Source of the DNA: CAYLWN01 sp964387625
Lineage (GTDB): Bacteria > Patescibacteriota > Microgenomatia > UBA10105
NCBI GenBank assembly: GCA_964387625.1
Contig: CAYLWN010000025.1
Span: 1 to 13,307 of the forward strand
Reading direction: 5' to 3'
Length of the DNA stretch: 13,307 bases
Under the pieces are notes generated by a model. The model was not told the DNA's origin and did no database searches. It worked only from the letters and a program-made list of their open reading frames with translations. The position numbers were made by a program, and so were the translations under genes. Position 1 is the first letter of the stretch, and every line of letters begins with the position of its first letter. Of this stretch, positions 1 to 5,242 are shown piece by piece.

Positions 1-509
1 GGCGGAGCCGGCATTTCCTGAAAGGTCATTTGTGCCAAAGGAGATGGTATTGGTTCTTGAGCAGCTGAGGCTGGAACAGCTTCTTCGTTTAGTGCAACCC
101 TATATTTCTGGCTGTACAAATACCTATCATTATATGTAGACAAATTATACCTGCTTAAAACATTTTGAATACCGTGGTAGCCTAATAGAGGTTGATTTTG
201 TAAATTGATGAATGTCTGTGCTAATCGGTCTACTGAATATTCAGGATGTGAGGCTACTAATTGCAAAAGCTTTACCGTTAAATCCTGGGAAGTTTGTTGG
301 TAATACGATTTTCCAGCGCTTAAGTTCCGTCTGCCTCCTTGAGGCCGGTTTGTGAGTGATTTTAGGTATGAATTTTGCTCGCAATTTTGGAAAATCTTAT
401 ACCATTTATAGAAAGTTTTCCGGGAAATTTGATATTTATCTGCCAACTGCGACACATTTTTCCCTTGCTGGTGCATCTTGAACATGGCTAATCTTTGTTT
501 TGGACTCAT
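1..509 (-). CDS. Helix-turn-helix protein of transposase/integrase type (3' end outside window)
   Basis: An open frame of 169 codons runs from an ATG at 509 off the left edge, so the C-terminus is missing. The start is preceded by AAAGGTAA about six bases upstream, one of the few plausible ribosome sites in the window. Residues 5-40 form a homeodomain-like HTH: a helix, then NVSQLADKYQISRKTFYKW, as in the N-terminus of IS481/IS3-type transposases. Residues 75-125 look like the second winged-helix part (VKLLQLVASHPEYSVDRLA, then GYHGIQNVLSRYNLS). After residue 140 the sequence becomes an Ala/Pro/Gln-rich linker instead of entering a DDE catalytic domain, so it may be a domesticated DNA-binding protein; this cannot be settled because the rest is cut off. 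It lies beyond a 1.6-kb gene-poor region with a promoter-like site at 575-604. Confidence 0.75.
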   Translation of the reverse strand, partial: MSPKQRLAMFKMHQQGKNVSQLADKYQISRKTFYKWYKIFQNCEQNSYLKSLTNRPQGGRRNLSAGKSYYQQTSQDLTVKLLQLVASHPEYSVDRLAQTFINLQNQPLLGYHGIQNVLSRYNLSTYNDRYLYSQKYRVALNEEAVPASAAQEPIPSPLAQMTFQEMPAP

Positions 510-574
510 ATGTTACCTTTTGATTGGATAAAAAATTATCAGAATCATCTAAATTAAAAAAGTTATATATATTT

Positions 575-604
575 AGAATAAATTGATACTTTGAGGCTTG
601 TCAA
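575..604 (-). promoter_or_regulatory. Putative sigma-70 promoter of the HTH gene
   Basis: On the minus strand TTGACA (604-599) is followed after 18 bases by TATTCT (580-575). This lies about 65 bases upstream of the ATG at 509. The -35 is perfect and the -10 matches four of six positions. Confidence 0.45.
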
Positions 605-631
605 GGGGCATATTTACTGCATTTTCTGTTT

Positions 632-886
632 GCGTTAATTATTTAGAGCATATTTAACGCAAGGGAATTTTTCAGGTCAAAATTTCATCACCCAAACAAT
701 CTTCTCTTTTGAATATATCACATAACATCTTATTATATATTTTATATACACTTTACTATCTATCATAATCATCGGTAATATTAGACCGTATTATTATGCT
801 AAATATGCATTCCGCGTTAATAATTTACGTTAATTGTCCACATCTATAATTGTACCTGCAGGCTAAATATCTGTAAATGCGTTAAT
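632..886. repeat. Dispersed GCGTTAAT motif cluster
   Basis: GCGTTAAT occurs exactly at 632-639, 814-821 and 879-886. A near copy ACGTTAAT is at 827-834, and GCGTTAAAT is on the other strand at 660-652. TTGTCCACA (834-842) and CTATTCACA (907-915) are each one base from the DnaA box TTATNCACA. The cluster lies upstream of the HTH gene promoter, so operator sites or an origin-like patch are both possible. Confidence 0.45.
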
Positions 887-962
887 TTATTTTCTTTTAA
901 AAACAACTATTCACAAATAACTAATTACTTCAATTTATTCCCGCACAAGGCTAATTCGACGA

Positions 963-1025
963 TAATTAATCAACTAATCAACAAATTATCCCCGCCTCGT
1001 CGACAAGCGGATAATCAACTAATAA
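963..1025. repeat. 8-bp tandem units interrupted by a palindrome
   Basis: Units such as AATTAATC and AACTAATC are followed by a GC-rich palindrome around GTCGAC (992-1010, arms CCGC/GCGG), after which the AATCAACTAA-type units continue. This looks like a mini-palindrome inserted into a tandem array. Confidence 0.5.
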
Positions 1026-1039
1026 ATCCAAAAAATACT

Positions 1040-1080
1040 CCCTGAGCCTGCCTGCCTTGCCGGCGAGGCAAGTCGAAGGG
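1040..1080. repeat. Nested mini-palindrome
   Basis: CCCTGAGC (1040-1047) and AGTCGAAGGG (1071-1080) are the halves of the 20-bp palindrome found intact at 8348-8367 and 7308-7327. Here they are split by 23 bp of another palindrome family (CTGCCTGCC, then GGCGAGGCA), so one repeat has inserted into another. Confidence 0.6.
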
Positions 1081-1098
1081 TAATCTTATTTTAAAATC

Positions 1099-1116
1099 AA
1101 CCCTTGAAGTGTTTTG
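1099..1116 (+). repeat. Solo left arm of the large palindromic element
   Basis: AACCCTTGAAGTGTTTTG matches the left arm of the large element but has no right arm of its own. It precedes the full copy at 1141 by about 40 bases. Confidence 0.6.
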
Positions 1117-1140
1117 ATAGATTTTTATCAAACTTTAACC

Positions 1141-1382
1141 AACCCTTGAGGCGTTTTTATTTATTTTTCTTAATAATGGCGAAGAACGACTAGTCAAGAC
1201 TTAGACATCCGAATTAGTAAATATTGATCCTATGACTGGATTGTTTAACCTTGATAACCAATTCTGTCTCGTTCGTAGCCAAGTTTAGAAAAATATAAAA
1301 ACCCTCACGGGTTTGCCTTCTCTTTGATTACTTTCTCTGGAGCATGCAGAGAAAGTAATAGATAAACAATCAAGAAAGTAAC
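1141..1382 (+). repeat. Large palindromic element, copy a (divergent core)
   Basis: The left arm AACCCTTGAGGCGTTTTTA (1141-1159) pairs with the right arm TAAAAACCCTCACGGGTT (ending 1313). Inside it, TATTTTTCT (1162-1170) pairs with AGAAAAATA (1287-1295). A third hairpin has an 11-bp perfect stem, TTACTTTCTCT (1328-1338) with AGAGAAAGTAA (1348-1358), and a second partner, CAAGAAAGTAAC, lies at 1371-1382. The core between the inner arms differs from copies b-d: GGC..GAACGA (from 1178) can pair with TCGTTC..GCC near 1280. Arm bases differ from other copies in a compensated way. Confidence 0.75.
1286..1314 (-). terminator. Terminator-like hairpin in copy a
   Basis: On the minus strand AAACCC-GTGA-GGGTTT forms a 6-bp stem closed by a GNRA tetraloop (1314-1299) and runs into TTTATATTTTTCT. 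This has the shape of an intrinsic terminator for leftward transcription, although the stem is short. Confidence 0.45.
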
Positions 1383-1823
1383 AATTAATTAATTTTTTAA
1401 AGAGCAATGTTTACTTTTTTCTGTGACCTCGTGTAATCAAATTTAAGTCCGGTTTTTACAAACATCCCTTTCTTTATCTTCCCGACTTCTTATCTAGTCT
1501 ATCTTCTTTTAAAATCTTGCCAATTCCCGCTTCAATTCTTGTTACCCTGTGATTGGATAATGTCTTATTATTATGGGTTAAATTGAAAAACATCTATAAT
1601 ATCAGTTTAAATATTTATAAACGCTTTTGTCAAGCAGTATTTTAAATTTATAGATTTAGTTAATAGAAATTGATAATAATATAAAATTAGATAATATAAT
1701 TTAATCTCGTTATATCAATCCAAAGCTAGTAAAAACTAAACAAATATTCTATAATTATTAATCATAATAACTTAAATAATAATACTACAGGATTATTAAT
1801 TAAGTTTGAAAGTGTCAGATGAT

Positions 1824-1858
1824 AAAAAAGCTTAGCTTTCCCAAGAAAACTAAGCTTT
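1824..1858 (-). terminator. Candidate intrinsic terminator
   Basis: AAAGCTTAG (1827-1835) and CTAAGCTTT (1850-1858) form a 9-bp stem that can be extended past one mismatch. On the minus strand it is followed by six T residues (1829-1824). It lies about 240 bases downstream of the MBL gene stop. Confidence 0.5.
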
Positions 1859-1869
1859 AAGATATAATC

Positions 1870-2013
1870 AACCCTGCCCGCCATCGCCCCGCCAGACAGC
1901 GCTTTGACGCAGTCAATGCGGGGCTGGTGCGCTCAGACGCTGGCAGGCGGGTTTGGTTACTTTCTTAGGGTTTGCCAAGAAAGTAGGAAGGAATAAACTA
2001 GCAAGAAAGTAAC
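1870..2013 (+). repeat. Large palindromic element, copy f (core replaced by GC-rich palindrome)
   Basis: The outer AACCC (1870-1874) and GGGTT (1949-1953) arms of the family are present, but everything between them is a GC-rich imperfect palindrome (TGCCCGCC, then GGCAGGC). The family hairpin follows: TACTTTCTT (1958-1966) with AAGAAAGTA (1977-1985). A second arm, GCAAGAAAGTAAC, is at 2001-2013. Part of the inner palindrome (GCGCTTTG, CAATGCGGG) recurs at 9261-9300. The element ends 87 bases after the MBL gene stop. Confidence 0.65.
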
Positions 2014-2069
2014 AGAACAATCATATACAAAAAATGATCGACAATATTAATTTTTTTGAGTAATTTCTC

Positions 2070-2097
2070 AATTCTCATTTAGCATTTAGCATTTAAA
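2070..2097. repeat. 7-bp tandem array
   Basis: Four 7-bp units (AATTCTC, ATTTAGC, ATTTAGC, ATTTAAA) lie directly downstream of the MBL gene stop. Confidence 0.6.
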
Positions 2098-2099
2098 TA

Positions 2100-2996
2100 T
2101 TATTCCTCCCTATACCACCCATTTCCATCAGAAACAATTTCAATTTCTCCATCCTGGTCTGTCCGAAACACTTTACCCCATTTGGCTAACTTATCTACAG
2201 TTTCTGAGTTTGGATGGCCGTAGGAATTTTTACCAACTTGTATAACAGATAATTTAGGCTTAATCTGATTTAAAAATTCCTCTGACACGCTTATCTTTGA
2301 TCCATGATGCGGTACTTTTAAAATATCAATACTTTCTGGTAATAATGATTTCAAATTATATAAAGAAATTTTTTGTTGTGTGTCACTGTCTCCGTCTCCG
2401 GTTAATAGCGCATCAAAATTTCCATAATTGATGTCCAAATATGGAGACAAAAGGTTAGTTTCCTTTTCTGAACCTATTCCCAATACCGCAGATTCATCTG
2501 CGGGATAATTTAAAGCTAACCAGTTAGCCTCCGGCCAAATTACTTTAATATTTCCCGCATCAATTGAAATTGTTTGTCCTGATGCGATATTTTTCAATAC
2601 CGTGTGTTTTTGCGTTAATAAATCATTAAGTTTTTTTAACTGAGGAAATTTTTTAACATTAAACGAGCTAACAAAATATTTTACTTCGTAACGGCTCACA
2701 ACTTCAGCCATTCCTCCATAATGATCTAATTGCGGATGACTTAAAAATACCATATCAATTTTACGGTCATAAAACGGCATATGGTTGCCTAAGCAGGTTA
2801 AGATTTTCTTACTGTCAGGCCCTGCGTCCATCAGCATATCAGCGCCGCTCGGAAATTTAACATAGATTGCATCTCCCTGCCCTACATTACAAAACACCAG
2901 ATGCAATTTCCCATCGGGATAGAATTTGATGATACCAAATAACAATCCCGCCCCAACAAACGCACCAAAAAGCAAATTACGATAAGAAATATGCAT
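2100..2996 (-). CDS. ComEC C-terminal-type metallo-beta-lactamase domain protein
   Basis: This 298-residue protein has one N-terminal membrane segment (about 7-23) followed by a metallo-beta-lactamase fold of the ComEC/Rec2 type. Landmarks are VGQGDA (38-43), DAGP (57-60), SHPQLDH (86-92, the HxHxDH metal motif with Gln at the second position), LLTGD (197-201), PHHGS (229-233) and YGHP (259-262). In full-length ComEC this domain is fused after the channel and is thought to degrade the non-transported DNA strand. Here it is a separate gene with its own anchor, 454 bases downstream of the channel gene, with large repeat copy b between them. The anchor implies that the catalytic part lies outside the membrane. 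No Shine-Dalgarno precedes the ATG; a 7-bp array abuts it. A free-standing hydrolase is the alternative, but the comEC/comEA context argues for competence. Confidence 0.85.
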   Translation of the reverse strand: MHISYRNLLFGAFVGAGLLFGIIKFYPDGKLHLVFCNVGQGDAIYVKFPSGADMLMDAGPDSKKILTCLGNHMPFYDRKIDMVFLSHPQLDHYGGMAEVVSRYEVKYFVSSFNVKKFPQLKKLNDLLTQKHTVLKNIASGQTISIDAGNIKVIWPEANWLALNYPADESAVLGIGSEKETNLLSPYLDINYGNFDALLTGDGDSDTQQKISLYNLKSLLPESIDILKVPHHGSKISVSEEFLNQIKPKLSVIQVGKNSYGHPNSETVDKLAKWGKVFRTDQDGEIEIVSDGNGWYREE

Positions 2997-3031
2997 AAAT
3001 TTCTAATTACTAATTACTAATTTCTAATCAA
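2997..3031. repeat. 7-bp tandem array abutting a start codon
   Basis: Five 7-bp units (AAATTTC, TAATTAC twice, TAATTTC, TAATCAA) form the immediate leader of the MBL gene, ending right at its ATG. The remaining gap up to the next gene (3032-3450) holds a solo arm at 3059-3077 and large repeat copy b. Confidence 0.65.
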
Positions 3032-3058
3032 TGATTAATTTTTAGAATGTTTAAATAT

Positions 3059-3077
3059 AACCCTTGAAGTGTTTTGC
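3059..3077 (+). repeat. Solo left arm of the large palindromic element
   Basis: AACCCTTGAAGTGTTTTGC stands alone about 110 bases before the full copy at 3171. It is the same half-arm type as at 1099-1116. Confidence 0.6.
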
Positions 3078-3170
3078 TAAGCTAAATACAATATACCTTC
3101 TAATATAGAGTCTAGCAATATGAAATATACTTTAATATCAAGCGTTTTTTCTATTTTTAAGTCTTCTAAT

Positions 3171-3430
3171 AACCCTTGAGGTGTTTTGCTAGATTTTTCT
3201 TACAAGTGATAAAAGTGTGGAAACGGTCTCCTGATCCGAGGCTCCACCTGATTATCACGAAGTTAGAAAAATCGCAAAACCCCTGCCTGCCTGCCTACGC
3301 AGTCAGGCGCAGGCAGGCTCACGGGTTTGCCTTCTCTTTGATTACTTTCTCTGGAGCATGCAGAGAAAGTAATAGATAATCTAGCAAATTTAACCTACGA
3401 GTCTTAAAATAACTCAAGCAAGAAAGTAGG
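3171..3430 (+). repeat. Large palindromic element, copy b (with 36-bp palindrome inserted in right arm)
   Basis: The left arm AACCCTTGAGGTGTTTTGC is at 3171-3189. Nested stems are GATTTTTCT (3192-3200) with AGAAAAATC (3265-3273), GTGATAA (3206-3212) with TTATCAC (3252-3258), and GTGGA (3217-3221) with TCCAC (3243-3247). The right arm GCAAAACCC (3274-3282) is separated from TCACGGGTT (3319-3327) by exactly 36 bp of the CTGCC/GGCAGG palindrome (3283-3318). The end hairpin is ATTACTTTCTCT (3341-3352) with AGAGAAAGTAAT (3362-3373), and a second arm, GCAAGAAAGTAGG, is at 3418-3430. The element ends 21 bases from the comEC stop. A 67-codon plus-strand frame inside it is not a gene. Confidence 0.8.
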
Positions 3431-3450
3431 AAGAAAATAGAAAAATAGTT

Positions 3451-4251
3451 CTAAAACTTTATTCCCGCAAAGGGTATTTTTGCCGTCAATTCAACCACTT
3501 TTATCAAATAAGTTAAAGGCACCCATGTCACATATCCAACAATTTGTCCCAAAGGCAACCATACCCATCCTAAAAGGCTTAAAAATATTCCCAAGATCAT
3601 AATCGATCCGATGGTCCAGGAAATCAATAGATTTGTTATCGGAGAAATCAATGAAATTTGCCGGAAATAATAGAAAATTAAAGGCACAGTAAATATTTGC
3701 GCTGACAGCGTAGTGCGTAAATTGATGATGACTTCCCTTTTCAATTCCTGATGCCAACTGTTAATTTGTGTCTTTTTAATTGTCCCAAATAAAATCATTC
3801 CTAAGGTCGCTAAAAAGGACAATTGGAATGACAAATTACCTATCCAGGCTGGATTAATGATTAACATTGTCCCGGCAGCCAAAATCAAACTTAGCAAAGC
3901 CCAATTCTGTCTGCCAAAATAGACAGCAATTAGCTGCATTGAGCCCATGATAGCGGCCCGGATGATGGTTGGTTCAAATCCCAAAAAAAATACGAAACAA
4001 AATATAAAAATAATGGTTAGCAAACTAGATATCCGTCTGCCAAATGTAATGGTAATTTCCGAAATTAACCGCATTAAAATACTGATATTTGAGCCTGATA
4101 TGGCTGTAATATGCACTACTCCTGTAGTTATCATGTCCTGATATAAATATTTTGGCAAAGTTGATTTGACTCCAAAAATCATTCCTGTCAAAAGTGACGC
4201 TTGAGGTTCCGGCAGCGAAGAATTGATGATAGGAATGAAAGGATTATACAT
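3451..4251 (-). CDS. comEC: ComEC channel (Competence) domain, separate gene
   Basis: This 266-residue polytopic membrane protein matches the Competence domain of ComEC/Rec2, the inner-membrane channel that carries single-stranded DNA during natural transformation. Landmarks are LPEPQASLLTGMIFG (13-27), TGVVHITAISGSNIS (43-57), GFEPTIIRAAIMGS (91-104) and LSFQLSFLATLGM (140-152). About seven hydrophobic segments follow from residue 75. Full-length ComEC has roughly 700-800 residues, with an N-terminal DUF4131/OB part and a C-terminal metallo-beta-lactamase. Here the lactamase is its own gene downstream and the N-terminal part is absent from the window. The upstream 122 bases carry only 7-bp arrays and no hidden continuation. 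comEA lies just upstream on the same strand, so the two are probably co-transcribed. Confidence 0.88.
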   Translation of the reverse strand: MYNPFIPIINSSLPEPQASLLTGMIFGVKSTLPKYLYQDMITTGVVHITAISGSNISILMRLISEITITFGRRISSLLTIIFIFCFVFFLGFEPTIIRAAIMGSMQLIAVYFGRQNWALLSLILAAGTMLIINPAWIGNLSFQLSFLATLGMILFGTIKKTQINSWHQELKREVIINLRTTLSAQIFTVPLIFYYFRQISLISPITNLLISWTIGSIMILGIFLSLLGWVWLPLGQIVGYVTWVPLTYLIKVVELTAKIPFAGIKF

Positions 4252-4258
4252 AAACTTC

Positions 4259-4293
4259 TAAAATCCGAAATACGAAATACGAAATCCGAAATA
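4259..4293. repeat. 7-bp tandem array
   Basis: TAAAATC followed by CGAAATA, CGAAATA, CGAAATC and CGAAATA, lying just upstream of the comEC ATG. A similar array of inverted sense is at 4342-4369. Confidence 0.65.
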
Positions 4294-4341
4294 AATCAAA
4301 ATGTTTAAATATTTAATAAATTTGAATTTTAATATTGTTTA

Positions 4342-4369
4342 GAATTTCGATATTCGAATTTCGAATTTT
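4342..4369. repeat. 7-bp tandem array (inverted partner)
   Basis: Four units (GAATTTC, GATATTC, GAATTTC, GAATTTT) end just before the comEA stop. They resemble the reverse complement of the 4259-4293 array, so the comEA-comEC spacer could fold back on itself. Confidence 0.65.
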
Positions 4370-4373
4370 TTAC

Positions 4374-4988
4374 TTAATATGCACTGATCTTATCTTTTAT
4401 CTTTTCAAAAACACTTTGTCCAACAATCTTTTTAGTTAACAAATCCTGCACAGATTGATAAGGCCTTCCGTCAATGATTTTTTGAGCTGTTACCTCTCCT
4501 ATGCCAGGTAAGGTGTCCAAATCAGATTTTGATGCATTATTTATGTTTATGTTATAGTTTGATGATGTATCTTCAATCACTTGACCTCCTTGATTTTGAA
4601 TATTTATTTCATTTACTTTTGGAATATAAATTTTTCCACCATCTGTAAGCTTAGCAGCTAAATTGATTTTTTTAGACACCCAATCCCTATCTGCATCAGG
4701 AGACAATCCTCCGGCAGCAATCAATAAATCCTGAACTCTACTCTCAGAACTTAATGTATAAACTCCGGGTTTGATAACCGCTCCAGATATATCTATTTTA
4801 ATTTCTGAAAGCTTGTGAGCTGATACAGAGGCTTCGTCACTGAAATTGATTTGAGGTTCTTTCAGTGGAAAAACAATTAATCTTATTCCAATAATCAAAA
4901 CTAAAATTCCAATTACGCCTAATACTAGAGGTAGCTGAAGGTTTTTGAATAATGATGGTTTTGTTTGGTCAAACGCTTCATTATCCAT
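4374..4988 (-). CDS. comEA: ComEA-type DNA-binding competence protein
   Basis: This 204-residue protein has a short N-terminal tail, one membrane segment (about 19-40), an SLBB domain (about 63-124, KIDISGAVIKPGVYTL, then GGKIYIP) and a C-terminal helix-hairpin-helix domain (about 146-204, ININNAS, then LPGIGEVTAQKII). This order and length are typical of ComEA. ComEA binds incoming double-stranded DNA outside the membrane and passes it to ComEC, which is encoded next on the same strand 122 bases away. The SLBB region suggests self-association or sugar/ligand binding. The ATG at 4988 has no Shine-Dalgarno and lies 15 bases after large repeat copy c, so its leader must be very short or run through the repeat. 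Confidence 0.9.
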   Translation of the reverse strand: MDNEAFDQTKPSLFKNLQLPLVLGVIGILVLIIGIRLIVFPLKEPQINFSDEASVSAHKLSEIKIDISGAVIKPGVYTLSSESRVQDLLIAAGGLSPDADRDWVSKKINLAAKLTDGGKIYIPKVNEINIQNQGGQVIEDTSSNYNININNASKSDLDTLPGIGEVTAQKIIDGRPYQSVQDLLTKKIVGQSVFEKIKDKISAY

Positions 4989-5003
4989 AATAATATACTA
5001 ATT

Positions 5004-5189
5004 AACCCTTGAGGTGTTTTGCATACCTGCCTGCCGGCAGGCAGGATTTTTCTTACTGAGTGATAAAAGTGTGGAAACGGCCCCTTGGTCCGAGGCTCCA
5101 CCTGACTATCACGAAGTTTTAGAAAAATTGCAAAACCCTCACGGGTTTGTATTCTTTGCCTACTTTCTTCGGACAAGCAAGAAAGTAGG
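5004..5189 (+). repeat. Large palindromic element, copy c
   Basis: The left arm AACCCTTGAGGTGTTTTGC (5004-5022) pairs with GCAAAACCCTCACGGGTT (5130-5147). A perfect 20-bp palindrome (CCTGCCTGCC/GGCAGGCAGG, 5026-5045) has entered next to the left arm; copy d lacks it. Inner stems are GATTTTTCT with AGAAAAATT (a G-U pair replaces a Watson-Crick pair), GTGATA with TATCAC, and GTGGA with TCCAC. The end hairpin is CCTACTTTCTT (5159-5169) with AAGAAAGTAGG (5179-5189). The element ends 54 bases beyond the leuS stop. Confidence 0.8.
5120..5148 (-). terminator. Terminator-like hairpin in copy c, downstream of leuS
   Basis: On the minus strand AAACCC-GTGA-GGGTTT (5148-5133) is followed by TGCAATTTTTCT. 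It lies about 100 bases after the leuS stop, behind the 11-bp hairpin at 5159-5189. It could end the leuS transcript. Confidence 0.45.
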
Positions 5190-5242
5190 AAGAAAATAAA
5201 TAAAAAATATCAATCGCTAACAAATTTCATTTATTTTTATTT

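Larger units (their letters stand above)
510..2099. other. 1.6-kb gene-poor AT-rich region rich in repeats
   Basis: No convincing coding frame is seen on either strand between the HTH gene start and the MBL gene end. The stretch holds a promoter-like site (575-604), a cluster of GCGTTAAT motifs (632-886), 8-bp tandem units interrupted by a palindrome (963-1025), a nested palindrome (1040-1080), a left half-arm of the large repeat (1099-1116), a full large repeat (1141-1382), a terminator-like hairpin (1824-1858) and another large repeat with a palindromic core (1870-2013). The stretch 1383-1823 is very AT-rich and I see nothing definite in it. I looked for RNase P, tmRNA and SRP RNA signatures and found none. 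Confidence 0.7.

Noticed and set aside
510..2099. Known structured RNAs (RNase P, tmRNA, SRP RNA, 6S) or a confirmed oriC
   Set aside because: No signature sequences were seen; DnaA-box matches are imperfect and few.
3176..3379. 67-codon plus-strand open frame
   Set aside because: It lies entirely inside large repeat copy b, includes the 36-bp palindrome, and the other copies do not keep the frame.
3491..4141. Frames of 88 and 64 codons overlapping comEC
   Set aside because: Shadow frames within a well-supported membrane protein gene.
4925..5199. Open frames on both strands around copy c (61 and 83 codons)
   Set aside because: They are made from the palindromic repeat plus the start of comEA read in another frame; no protein features.
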